A stretch of 40,764 nt of DNA from the NCBI GenBank assembly GCA_023404345.1, contig JAEYCB010000027.1, positions 1-40,764 on the forward strand, read 5' to 3'. The position numbers and the translations under genes are program-made. Origin of the DNA: Bacillota bacterium (GTDB lineage Bacteria; Bacillota; Clostridia; Christensenellales; Aristaeellaceae). The notes beneath the pieces are model-generated. The model saw only the letters and a list, made by a program, of their open reading frames with translations. It was not told where the DNA came from and searched no databases. Position 1 is the stretch's first letter; each line of letters opens with the position of its first letter. Below are positions 15,763 to 24,115 of this stretch, piece by piece.

Positions 15763-15786
15763 CAAAAAAGCCCCCTGGCGGGGGCT
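15763..15786 (-). terminator. Terminator after the alcohol dehydrogenase gene
   Basis: On the minus strand AAGCCCCC, a short loop and GGGGGCTT are followed by a T run. It lies downstream of the dehydrogenase gene and just before the mutarotase-like gene, so it would step down expression of the last two genes. Confidence 0.8.
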
Positions 15787-15794
15787 TAGCGCGC

Positions 15795-16985
15795 TTACAG
15801 CGCCAGTTCATAGATATGCTTTGCTTCCTCGCGGGTGATGGGCGGGATGGAGGCCAGGGTGCCGTCCGGGCTGAAGGATACATCTACCACGCCCTGCGTG
15901 AGCGTTTCAATGTCCGCAGCAGTTACGCCGAACTGGCTGATGCGCATCTGCACGCCCTGCGCGCGGATATAGGCTTCCAGCTCGTCAGCAGCTTTGCATA
16001 GATCATCCGTGCCATACATCAGGCGGGCAAATTTCACAAAGCGTTCGTTTTGCGGCCTCGTGGCAAAATGACGCATCCACGCGACCATCATGCATGCAAG
16101 TGTAGCGCCGTGCGTGGCACCGAAGTGCGAGGAAAGCACGTGGCCCATCTGATGCATGGGGGTCCAGCCCTGCACCCCGCAGGTGAGCCAGCCGTTGAGC
16201 CCTACGGTAGCGGCAAACTGCATCATGCCGCGAAGCTGCACATCATCAGGATGGGCCAGCACCTTGGGCAGATTTTCATACATGGCACGGATGACGCCAA
16301 TCTGCATGTGGTCATGCAGGTCGATGTTGCCATAGGTGGCCTCGTCGCTAAAGAAGAAGGGCTCCACCACATGGCTGATGGCGTCCACCGCGCCACAGGC
16401 CGTTTGATAGGCAGGCAAGGTGAGGGTCAGTTCAGGATCGAGAATGGCCGCCTTTGCATAGAGGCAGCTGGGCTCCCAGACGTAGCTTTTACGGAGCGTC
16501 GCGTCGTCGGTGATGACAGCGGTGGGGTTCATCTCGCTGGCCGTTGCGGGCAGCGTGGGAACCATAACCATGGGAAGCGCCTCTTTGGGCGGAATCTGCG
16601 TGTCCTGGCTGTGCGAGAATCGGATCATACGCTCCAGATCGTGGGGATAGAGAATCCCGGCCGCCGTGACCTTCGCCAGATCCATGGCAGAGCCGCCGCC
16701 TACGCCGATGACCACGTCCACGCCTTTTTCCTTGCCAAGCGCCACGGCACGGCGCGCCTCGCTGAGCTTGGGGTTGGCGGTGGCCTCAAAGCAGTCCGTC
16801 CAGGCCATGCCGCTATCTTTCAGGCTCTGGTGGATGCGTTCGAACAGGTCGCCGCAGAAAGTGGGATCGGCATAGCTGACAATCAGCGCATGGTGTCCAT
16901 GGCGCGCGGCTTCCTCGCCTACGCGACGGACCTCGCCGGGGCCATAGATGAGCTTGACAGGATTGTAAAATTCAAACGGGTTCAT
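15795..16985 (-). CDS. Iron-containing alcohol dehydrogenase
   Basis: An NAD(P)-dependent group III alcohol dehydrogenase of 396 residues. The nucleotide loop GGGSAMD is at 97-103, and the metal ligands are Asp201, His205, His278 and His292 in VDAISH, PMHQMGH and GATHGAT. The N-terminal FEFYNPVKLIYG is typical of butanol/lactaldehyde-type members. It follows the second permease by 12 bp and belongs to the transporter operon, so it more likely handles a sugar alcohol or the aldehyde made by DeoC than acetaldehyde from the eut cluster. An alternative is a local alcohol-forming partner for EutBC. Confidence 0.93.
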   Translation of the reverse strand: MNPFEFYNPVKLIYGPGEVRRVGEEAARHGHHALIVSYADPTFCGDLFERIHQSLKDSGMAWTDCFEATANPKLSEARRAVALGKEKGVDVVIGVGGGSAMDLAKVTAAGILYPHDLERMIRFSHSQDTQIPPKEALPMVMVPTLPATASEMNPTAVITDDATLRKSYVWEPSCLYAKAAILDPELTLTLPAYQTACGAVDAISHVVEPFFFSDEATYGNIDLHDHMQIGVIRAMYENLPKVLAHPDDVQLRGMMQFAATVGLNGWLTCGVQGWTPMHQMGHVLSSHFGATHGATLACMMVAWMRHFATRPQNERFVKFARLMYGTDDLCKAADELEAYIRAQGVQMRISQFGVTAADIETLTQGVVDVSFSPDGTLASIPPITREEAKHIYELAL

Positions 16986-16997
16986 GCGGTTCCCTCC

Positions 16998-17978
16998 TTA
17001 TTCGTACTTCATCTTGCGTCCACGCGGAATCGTGCGGCGGCGATAGATGGTCACCACGGCTACGCCCGTGATCAGCAGCAGGCCCTTGATAACCTGTCCC
17101 ACCGCGAAGCCCGCGCCCTGCATGGTCAGACCGCTGGTCAGCGTAGCCGGTACCAGCGCGCCGATGAAGGTGCCAACGACCTGGGTTTTACCCAGCTTCA
17201 GCACCATCGCGCCCAGGAAGACGCAGGTAAAGCCATTGAGGAAGAAGGATGTGCCCATGCTGGGCTGGCCGGACTTATAGACCGTCAGCACATAGATGAT
17301 GCCGCCGAAGGCCGCCATGAAGGCGCTGAACACAAACACGCAGGTACGCACCAGACCGTTTTTGACGCCGCTTTCCTTCACGGCCTGGGGGTTTTCAGAA
17401 AGGGCATAGAGGTACTGGCCGAAGCGTGTTTTTTCCTGTACCAGCAACGCCAGGGCAAACAGAACCAGCGCCACCACAAATACCATCGGAAGACCCAGCG
17501 GGCTCTTGGAGAAGAACTTGTACATCCACGTGGAGTTAAGGCCCTTGATGGAGAGCACAGAGCCCTTGTAGATGATGTTGGCTACCGCACCGGCGATGGT
17601 GGAAACGGCAATGGTGGTGATGAGGGAATGGAAGTGGAAGCGTACTACCAGCAAGCTGGTCAGAAGGCCGAAGACCACGCCGCTGAGAAGACTTACCACC
17701 AGGCAAAGGGTGGGATCGTAACGCTGATTCAGCATCCAGGCGAAGATCATGCTGGCGCAGCTGGCCACTTCGGGGAAGGAACAGTCCATCTCGCCCGCGC
17801 CGATTACCCAGGTCAGCCCCAGAACCATCAGTGCCATAGAACCGGCGGATTTGAAGATGTTGAGCAGGTTATAGCTCTGATAAAAGGATGAGCCGTTGAG
17901 AATGCTGAAAACCACAAACATCAGGGCCAGCACACCCACGAGCGACAGTTCCATCAGGGAAAACGAGCGCTTCTTCAT
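16998..17978 (-). CDS. ABC sugar transporter permease (RbsC-like)
   Basis: A CUT2-family permease of 326 residues. The N-terminus is KKRSFSLMELSLVGVLALMFVV, then multiple hydrophobic spans follow with the signature LTWVIGAGEMDCSFPEVAS and the ATPase-contact region YALSENPQAVKESGVKNG. The C-terminal tail is basic (RRRTIPRGRKMKYE). Its ATG overlaps the stop of the frameshifted permease upstream by ATGA, so it depends on translation of that gene. With the partner permease it forms the channel of the importer. Confidence 0.92.
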   Translation of the reverse strand: MKKRSFSLMELSLVGVLALMFVVFSILNGSSFYQSYNLLNIFKSAGSMALMVLGLTWVIGAGEMDCSFPEVASCASMIFAWMLNQRYDPTLCLVVSLLSGVVFGLLTSLLVVRFHFHSLITTIAVSTIAGAVANIIYKGSVLSIKGLNSTWMYKFFSKSPLGLPMVFVVALVLFALALLVQEKTRFGQYLYALSENPQAVKESGVKNGLVRTCVFVFSAFMAAFGGIIYVLTVYKSGQPSMGTSFFLNGFTCVFLGAMVLKLGKTQVVGTFIGALVPATLTSGLTMQGAGFAVGQVIKGLLLITGVAVVTIYRRRTIPRGRKMKYE

Positions 17979-18945
17979 TTGGCAGCACCTCCCGTAGCAC
18001 GGGCGCGTCCGCCCTGCAGGTCCACCTTGGAAAGCATGATGGCGGCAATGAGCACAAAGCCGGTGACCAGGTTGGACCAGTAGAAAGGAATGTTGATGGA
18101 GGTAAAGCCGGTGGAGATCACCGTTACCAGCAGCGCGCCAGGAACGTTCCAGTCACACAGGGGCGCTTAAAGACCGACATGCCGATGTAGACGGCCGTGA
18201 AGCAGGGCATGAGGATGCTCATGGTAATTTTGACGTTGCCATATCCTTGGCGAGCGGTCATGATCATGGCGGCAAGAGAGGCCAATACGCCGCAGATTAC
18301 GTAGGCGGTAATAACCACGCGGTTGACGTTCACACCGCTCAAATAGGCGGTCTTTTCCGTTGAGCCTACGGCATAGAAGCCGCGGCCAAATTTGCTGCGT
18401 TCCAGCAGGAAGTAGCAGGCCACCACAACGACCAGCATGATGTACACTGGCAGCGGCACGTCCAGAATGCGCAGCTCGGAAAGGTAATGCGCCTGAGACT
18501 CAATGAAGTTTTCCATGATGAAGGCGCCGTCGGAGAAGATATACCCCATGCCAAAACCGATGGAGCCGATGGCAATGGTAGTGATGATATCCGGCAGCTT
18601 AAAGCGGCCCACCGCAACACCGGAGATGCCGCCCCAGGCAAGTCCGCTTGCCAGGCCGGCCACAACGGCCAATGCAGGATGCCAGCCCTTGCTGACCAGC
18701 CAGGCCATGAATACGCCGCTGAAGCAGGCGGTCATGTAGAAGGAAATATCCGACCGGCTAATGGTGATGACAAAGGTCAGGCCAACCGCGGCCATAACGG
18801 TAGTGGAAACGGATTTTGCAATGTTGATAATGTTTTCCAGTGACAAAAACGAGGGCTGAAGAAGCTGGAAGGTTACCAGCACTGCGATGAACAAAAGCGC
18901 GAACAGCACCACAGGCAGGCGCTGGGGCGTAAGCAGACGCTTCAT
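17975..18945 (-). pseudogene. ABC sugar transporter permease (RbsC-like) with a one-base frameshift
   Basis: From the ATG at 18945 the frame encodes about 265 residues of a CUT2 permease with ITISRSDISFYMTAC, GRGFYAVGSTEKTAYLSGV and GMSVFKRPCVTGTF. It then hits a stop at 18124-18126 shortly after leaving the expected sequence. The rest continues in another frame as GALLVTVISTGFTSINIPFY and on through VLIAAIMLSKVDLQGGRARA to TGA at 17975-17977. That stop overlaps the next permease start as ATGA. The total is 971 bp, one short of 324 codons. One base is missing near 18139-18141. It is either a real mutation that would disable the importer or a sequence error. Confidence 0.9.
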
Positions 18946-20459
18946 CCCTGCGTCACCTCCCCGTTTGAAATGGCATGCACAAGCATTTCCTTGAGCGTGG
19001 TATCCGCAGCGGCCTTTTCCATGGCTGCATGGCCCTTGTAAACGACCATCACCCGGTCGGCGTTGCCAAGCACTTCCTCAGGTTCAGAGGAGATGATGAT
19101 GACGGCAGCGTTGCGGCTGAGACCGCGCATCGTCTCGTAGATGGCGGATTTTGCGCCCACGTCCACACCCACGGTGGGTTCGGCAAAGATGTATACATCC
19201 GCGCCCGCGTACAGGCCTTTGGCAACAACCACCTTCTGCTGGTTGCCACCGGAAAGCTCGTTAACCTTTTTATCAAGGCTGGGCGTGGCGATGGACAGTT
19301 TGTCCACCAGCGCGCGGGCGTCGGCCTGTTCGCGCCGGCGGTTGATCAGGCCCAGCTTTCCTGCCGCCTTGTCCAGGCGGGCGATGGTGATGTTGAAGGC
19401 AATTTCCAGACCGTTTAGGAAGCCCTCGGTCTTGCGGTTGCCGGGCACCAGGAAAATGCCCTTGCGGATGGCCTGACCGGGGCTGGACAGCGTGAGACGC
19501 TCGCCATCCTTGACGATTTCGCCAGCGGTTTCTGCCATGGCTCCGAAGAGGGTCTTGGACAACTCGTCGATGCCCGAACCTACCAGACCGAAGATACCAT
19601 AGATCTCGCCCCGACGGGCTTCGAAGGTGATGTCCTCAAACTTACCCTCCATCGAAAGGCCATTGACGCTCAGACATGGCGATACCGTCACGTCTGTGGG
19701 CCTGTCGGGATAGAGCTGGGAAAGGCGCTCACCCAACATCAGCTTGGCGATATAGTCGCTGTCCACCTGTCCGTTTTCGATGTCCTCATGGCAGACAACC
19801 TTGCCGTTGCGGAACACGGAGAAGCTGTCGCATACCTGCGCCACCTCATCCAGGTGATGGGTGATATAGATGATGGAAACGCCTTGCTTTTTCAGTGTAT
19901 GGACAAATTCAAAGAGAATGTATTTTTCCTTTTCGGTGAGGATGGAGGTCGGCTCGTCCAGAATGAGAATTTTGCAGCTTTTGGACAACGCACGCAGTAT
20001 GGCGATAATTTCGCGTTCCACCGGCGTCATCAGATAGACGGGCTTCTCCACGTCGATTTCAAAGGGATAGCGGCTGACGAGTTCCAACGCCGCCTGGCGC
20101 AGCTTGCGCCGATTGATGGGCGAAAAGACGGACCGCGACGGGCCCTCGCTGCCTAGAAAGATGTTTTCATAGCCTGTGTAGCTCTCGATCATCTGGGGGT
20201 CCTGGTAGACCGCCGAAATGCCGCAGGCCAGAGCGTCTTTGGGGGAATGAATTTGACAGGGTTGTCCGTCGATGAGGATTTCACCGGCATCACGGGTATA
20301 GACGCCAGAGAGAATCTTGATCATCGTGGATTTTCCGGCGCCGTTGATGCCAAGCAGCGCGCGGACTTCCCCCTCCCGAAGTGTCAGGCTGGCGCCGCAA
20401 AGCGCCTGCATTCCCGCAAAGCTCTTGTTGATTCCTTTCATTTCGAGCTTGTAGCGCAT
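18942..20459 (-). CDS. ABC sugar transporter ATP-binding protein (RbsA/MglA-like, two NBDs)
   Basis: The fused two-domain ATPase of the importer, 505 residues from the ATG at 20459, seven bases after GGAGGG. The extended frame to 20561 is non-coding. NBD1 has Walker A GINGAGKST at 37-45 and Walker B ILILDEP, but its signature region is unusual (LMTPVEREIIAI). NBD2 has a degenerate Walker A-like GLVGSGID and a perfect LSGGNQQKV at about 402. Its Walker B reads YIFAEPTVGVDVGAK, with Ala where the Mg-coordinating Asp (LDEP) is expected. Asymmetric NBDs are known in RbsA proteins, but both departures together are notable. It overlaps the permease start by ATGA. Confidence 0.92.
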   Translation of the reverse strand: MRYKLEMKGINKSFAGMQALCGASLTLREGEVRALLGINGAGKSTMIKILSGVYTRDAGEILIDGQPCQIHSPKDALACGISAVYQDPQMIESYTGYENIFLGSEGPSRSVFSPINRRKLRQAALELVSRYPFEIDVEKPVYLMTPVEREIIAILRALSKSCKILILDEPTSILTEKEKYILFEFVHTLKKQGVSIIYITHHLDEVAQVCDSFSVFRNGKVVCHEDIENGQVDSDYIAKLMLGERLSQLYPDRPTDVTVSPCLSVNGLSMEGKFEDITFEARRGEIYGIFGLVGSGIDELSKTLFGAMAETAGEIVKDGERLTLSSPGQAIRKGIFLVPGNRKTEGFLNGLEIAFNITIARLDKAAGKLGLINRRREQADARALVDKLSIATPSLDKKVNELSGGNQQKVVVAKGLYAGADVYIFAEPTVGVDVGAKSAIYETMRGLSRNAAVIIISSEPEEVLGNADRVMVVYKGHAAMEKAAADTTLKEMLVHAISNGEVTQG

Positions 20460-20477
20460 CGTATACCCTCCGCTTGG

Positions 20478-20510
20478 AAAAATGCGGGGAAGCGGTTTCC
20501 CGCTTCCCGC
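20478..20510 (-). terminator. Attenuator between the solute-binding protein and ATPase genes
   Basis: Arms 20484-20495 and 20500-20510 form a GC-rich stem; on the minus strand it is followed by ATTTTT (complement of 20478-20483). A partial terminator here would leave the binding protein more abundant than the membrane components. Confidence 0.75.
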
Positions 20511-20526
20511 GCTTTCATGAGAATCA

Positions 20527-21600
20527 TCAGATGGTGGGCACCCAGGCGGGCTCCAGGCCATTTTCGGTCAGGCCCTGGTTGAGCAGGTCCACATTGCCGG
20601 GCAGGTCGTAGTCCAGGAGCAGCTCCCACATGGTCTTGTCTCCAACCTTGTAGTCGCGCACGCTGTCGATGTCCTGGATCATCTTGCTGGTTACGGCATA
20701 GCCGGGCACGAGCACCAGGCGCGGCACGGTTTCGCCCTCATTATAGGCGGCAGCGTAATCAACCAGGGAACGGGGCATGTCGTAAATGTTTTCGCCAGCA
20801 GACATGATGAAGGAATCCGGGTAGTTGAGCATGTAGGTCCAGCACTCCTCGCCGCCGTCGCAGCCGGTATAGAGGATCTCGGGGCGGGATTCGCCGGTGA
20901 GCACCAGGCCCTCAAAGGCCGCGCCGTCCCAGGCGCACCAGATGGCACGCAGCTCGTTGGCCGTGTCGGCAGCCAGCCAGGTGCTGATGGTCGCAGAGGG
21001 GGTCACAGCGCCGGTGGAGTCCCAGGACCACTGATAGGCAACTTCGATGTTGTCGTACTTCTCCAGCTCCAGCACGTCGCGGGCGCCCAGGTCACGCTGA
21101 TGCCAGCTTTCGTTGGAGGGCAGCTCAATCATGCCGATCTTGATGGTCTCTTCCGTGCCGTACTTGGCCTGGAGAGTATCCAGCAGGTAGGTCATGGTGG
21201 TCTTGCCGCAGGCATAGTTGTCAAACAGCACCGTGCTCACAGCATCTGCGCCGGAAACAAATCCGTCGGAGAGATACACGGAGATGCCAGCGTCACAGGC
21301 CTCACGCACCACTTCGGCAATGCCGGTGGGATCGGAGGGGGTGATGAACAGCGCCTTGGGCTGCTTGGCGATGAAGGCACGGATCTGATCGGTCTGGGCA
21401 ACGGGGTCATAGTTGGCGTCCACGATGGAGTAGTTGGTCCAGCCATAGTTTTCAAAGGACTCGGTGAAGCCGGTCTTCTGACGCTGGCCGGAGGCGTTCT
21501 CGGCCCAGCCCAGGGAGACGGCGTAGAAGTCCTCAGCCACGGCAGCGGCCGAAGCGGTCAAGAGAACGGCCGTCAAGAGGATCGCGAGCAGTTTTTTCAT
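20527..21600 (-). CDS. Sugar ABC transporter substrate-binding protein (RbsB-type)
   Basis: The 357-residue receptor of the importer, with a cleavable signal peptide ending ASAAAVAED (about residue 23) and no lipobox Cys. It has the Peripla_BP_4 layout, with conserved blocks KALFITPSDPTGIAEVVREA and CDAGISVYLSDGF. Internal Trp and Tyr residues (SWHQRD, AYQWSWD, WCAWDG) may stack on the ligand. The ligand is unknown; the kinase and DeoC aldolase upstream suggest a pentose-like sugar, deoxysugar or polyol. It follows the kinase gene by 24 bp and is separated from the ATPase gene by an attenuator. Confidence 0.9.
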   Translation of the reverse strand: MKKLLAILLTAVLLTASAAAVAEDFYAVSLGWAENASGQRQKTGFTESFENYGWTNYSIVDANYDPVAQTDQIRAFIAKQPKALFITPSDPTGIAEVVREACDAGISVYLSDGFVSGADAVSTVLFDNYACGKTTMTYLLDTLQAKYGTEETIKIGMIELPSNESWHQRDLGARDVLELEKYDNIEVAYQWSWDSTGAVTPSATISTWLAADTANELRAIWCAWDGAAFEGLVLTGESRPEILYTGCDGGEECWTYMLNYPDSFIMSAGENIYDMPRSLVDYAAAYNEGETVPRLVLVPGYAVTSKMIQDIDSVRDYKVGDKTMWELLLDYDLPGNVDLLNQGLTENGLEPAWVPTI

Positions 21601-21624
21601 GATGGGTGCCTCCTTGTTGTGTTT

Positions 21625-23181
21625 CTATTTTTTCCGCATCCGCGGATTCAGACGTAGGTCGTGGAGCAGGTCACCCACGTCGCTTTGCAGATCGGCGATG
21701 CGCTGGAAAACCGGCAACATGGCGGCATAGACGCTGCGCTCGGCAGGATTGGGAGCAATGGCGTCCAGACGGGTATGGATGTCGCGCACGCGATCGTAAC
21801 TATCCCACAGGCCGCAGGCGACCGCAGCCACGGCAGCCGCGCCCAGGGACCCGGCGTCCTGACCGACATTGGTCTGGATGATGGTTTTGTCATAGATGCT
21901 GGCAAACAGCGACCGCCAGAAATGACTCTTGCCGCCTCCGCCGACGATGAGCATTTCATCCGACAGCGGCGTCTGCGCCTCCAGCACATCCATGGCAAGG
22001 CGCAGGTTCAGGCAGATACCCTCAAGCGTGGCACGCGCCATATCGGCAGCGGTATGACCCAGCGTCAACCCCGTATAGCAGCCACGCACGTGGCTGGAAC
22101 GGTCCAGACCGGAACCGCCGGCCAGGCTGGGATTGAAGATCAGCTTGTGACTGCCAGCCGGGGCCGTGGCGGCCAGGGCTGTAAGCAGGTCGTACACATC
22201 CGTTCCCTCACGCTTTGCCTGTTCTTCAAGATGGCTGAACAACGTGTTTTTGAACCAGCGGAAGGAGTTTCCGGCCGCAAAAATGCTGGTGGCTGAGGCA
22301 AACATGCCCGGAATGCAGTGCGCAAAGACATAGGGGCGGCGGTCGGCGTTAACCACCGGCTCATGGGAGGCCACGGCAATCCATGCCGAGGAACCCAGAG
22401 AGGTGTAGCTGTCGCCATCATGCGTGCAGGCTGCACCCAGACACATGCAGGCATTATCCACGCCGCCGGCGGCCACACGCACGCCCTGGGGAAGACCCAT
22501 GAGCTGCGCGGCTTCCTCGGTAAGGGTACCGATAACTTCAGCCGACTCCACAATGCGGGGAAGCTTGGCGGCATCCACGCCGGAGGCGTTGATGTATTCT
22601 TCCACGTAGCGGCGGTCGCGCAGGCTGTAGACACCGCTGCCGGAGGCATAGCTGTGATCGGTCACCATCGCGCCGGTCATACGCAGGTTGACATAGTCCT
22701 TTGTGCCCAGGAAGCACGCTGTGCGCTCATAAATATCGGGATGCTCGTCCCGAAGCCACATGATTTTGAAGATGCCATAATTGGCAGCCGTAAAGCCGTT
22801 GCCGGTGGTGAGATACCAGGTGCGCTCATCTACGCTTTCAAAAAACCTGCGCGCCTGTACCCCGGCACGCCCATCGGACCAGATAGGCGTAGTTTCGGTA
22901 AGCAGATTTCCCTTCGCGTCTACGGGTGTAACTCCCAGGCTATGACCGGAAACGGCCAGGCAAGCGATCTCGTTGCGATTTACGGGAGCGCTGCTCAGTA
23001 GCGACTGCGTGCTTTCAACCACCGAACGCCACCAGTCCTCAGGGCGCTGCTCGTGCCACTGCTCACGCGGATAATAGGTGTCGCAGGAAACGAAGGTGCT
23101 GGCCAGGGAACGGCCGCTTTCGTCATACAGCGACGCCTTGGTGCCGCCGGTTCCCAAATCATAAGAAAGAATATATGCCAT
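21625..23181 (-). CDS. FGGY-family carbohydrate kinase (xylulokinase-like)
   Basis: A 518-residue sugar kinase of the FGGY/ASKHA superfamily, with the N-terminal phosphate loop SYDLGTGGTKASLYD at 5-19, an adenosine site with VGGGGKSHFW, and the hinge NVGQDAGSLGAAAVAAVACG. It should phosphorylate the imported sugar, with ATP, before aldol cleavage or oxidation. Substrate residues are not assignable; xylulose, another ketose or a polyol are all possible. AI-2 kinase LsrK also belongs to this family, but the paired binding protein does not resemble LsrB. It lies between deoC and the binding-protein gene in the same operon. Confidence 0.9.
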   Translation of the reverse strand: MAYILSYDLGTGGTKASLYDESGRSLASTFVSCDTYYPREQWHEQRPEDWWRSVVESTQSLLSSAPVNRNEIACLAVSGHSLGVTPVDAKGNLLTETTPIWSDGRAGVQARRFFESVDERTWYLTTGNGFTAANYGIFKIMWLRDEHPDIYERTACFLGTKDYVNLRMTGAMVTDHSYASGSGVYSLRDRRYVEEYINASGVDAAKLPRIVESAEVIGTLTEEAAQLMGLPQGVRVAAGGVDNACMCLGAACTHDGDSYTSLGSSAWIAVASHEPVVNADRRPYVFAHCIPGMFASATSIFAAGNSFRWFKNTLFSHLEEQAKREGTDVYDLLTALAATAPAGSHKLIFNPSLAGGSGLDRSSHVRGCYTGLTLGHTAADMARATLEGICLNLRLAMDVLEAQTPLSDEMLIVGGGGKSHFWRSLFASIYDKTIIQTNVGQDAGSLGAAAVAAVACGLWDSYDRVRDIHTRLDAIAPNPAERSVYAAMLPVFQRIADLQSDVGDLLHDLRLNPRMRKK

Positions 23182-23204
23182 CTTTAGTGCCTCCTTGGCA
23201 AGAC

Positions 23205-23942
23205 TTAATACAAATCGTTTTCGCAGCTTTCCAGCGAGAAATCATCCTCGCGCCCCAGGCGCGCATCCACTTCTTTCATGATGGACATGATGGAGCGCAG
23301 GCCGATGCCAAAGCGGTCACATCCGGAGTCAATCATCTCCAGCATCGTATCCAGCGTGCGCACGCCGCCCGCGGCTTTGATCTTTGCCGCGTCTCCGATG
23401 GTGCTCTTGATCAGGCGAATGGTTTCAACCGTTGTGGGCTTTCCTGCCCAACCTGTCCCCGTTTTGACGTAGGTTACGCCAGCGCGTACGGCCGCCTCGC
23501 TTGCTTGCCGGATTTCATCGTCCGTAAGGTAGGCGACCTCCAGAATGCTTTTCACCGGATAACGGCCGTCGGCGGCCTCTACCACGGCGCGAATATCGTT
23601 TTCCACCAGATCGAAACGGCCGCTTTTGGCAGCGCCAATGTTGATGACCATATCCAGTTCATCCACGCCCATGGCAATTTGCTCCTTGGCGCTGGCTACC
23701 TTGAGAAATGTGGTATCGGCCCCGGAAGGAAAACCGATGGTAGCACCCACATGGATATCCGGTTCGTCCCTGAGAAAGCTCAGCAGATAGGGCGTAAAGC
23801 AGGGGAGGGCAAAGGCGCATACGAAGCGGTAATGCTTGGCAGCAGCTGCTATTTTACGCAGTTCCTCCATGCTTACATCTGCACGCACGCCGCTGATATC
23901 CACCCGGCGATGAATAGTTTCAAGGATCTCCGCAGTATTCAT
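23205..23942 (-). CDS. deoC: Deoxyribose-phosphate aldolase family protein (DeoC)
   Basis: A class I aldolase of 245 residues that classically cleaves 2-deoxyribose 5-phosphate to glyceraldehyde 3-phosphate and acetaldehyde. The Schiff-base lysine is Lys160 in YVKTGTGW; the helper Lys189 (IKAAGGVRT) and Asp97 (DELDMVINIG) are also present, so catalysis should be intact. It is the first gene of the long minus-strand operon with a perfect promoter upstream. Together with the FGGY kinase and alcohol dehydrogenase it suggests a kinase-aldolase-dehydrogenase route, although the phosphorylated substrate may not be deoxyribose. Confidence 0.9.
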   Translation of the reverse strand: MNTAEILETIHRRVDISGVRADVSMEELRKIAAAAKHYRFVCAFALPCFTPYLLSFLRDEPDIHVGATIGFPSGADTTFLKVASAKEQIAMGVDELDMVINIGAAKSGRFDLVENDIRAVVEAADGRYPVKSILEVAYLTDDEIRQASEAAVRAGVTYVKTGTGWAGKPTTVETIRLIKSTIGDAAKIKAAGGVRTLDTMLEMIDSGCDRFGIGLRSIMSIMKEVDARLGREDDFSLESCENDLY

Positions 23943-23981
23943 GAAATGGTCCCTCCGTTCGTTATCCCAAATCGTATTTAC

Positions 23982-24010
23982 ATTATAACGTCATTATGTT
24001 TAACTGTCAA
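23982..24010 (-). promoter_or_regulatory. Promoter of the deoC operon
   Basis: On the minus strand TTGACA (complement of 24005-24010) and TATAAT (complement of 23982-23987) are both consensus with a 17-bp spacer. An imperfect dyad (ACAT..AT.ACGT.AT.ATGT) overlaps the spacer and -10 and may be the site for the GntR regulator upstream. Confidence 0.85.
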
Positions 24011-24071
24011 TAGTTGTGAAAAATTTCTTTTCGGGTTGATTTTTATCCGTATTTGCCTTATCAATGGACAT

Positions 24072-24105
24072 AAAAAAGGCCCAGTCATTCAGACTGGACC
24101 AAAAA
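24072..24105 (-). terminator. Terminator of the GntR gene
   Basis: GGTCCAGTC and GACTGGGCC (complement of 24092-24100 and 24078-24086) form a 9-bp stem followed on the minus strand by a run of six T. It separates the regulator from the deoC operon. Confidence 0.85.
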
Positions 24106-24115
24106 GATCATGATG

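Noticed and set aside
16050..17891. 613-codon plus-strand open frame
   Set aside because: It is antisense to the alcohol dehydrogenase and permease genes, both with strong motifs; its His/Gly-rich composition is typical of shadow frames in high-GC DNA.
21625..23942. FGGY kinase plus DeoC plus CUT2 importer as an AI-2 (lsr) operon
   Set aside because: The binding protein has no LsrB resemblance, LsrG is missing and the aldolase is a true DeoC rather than an LsrF-like protein.
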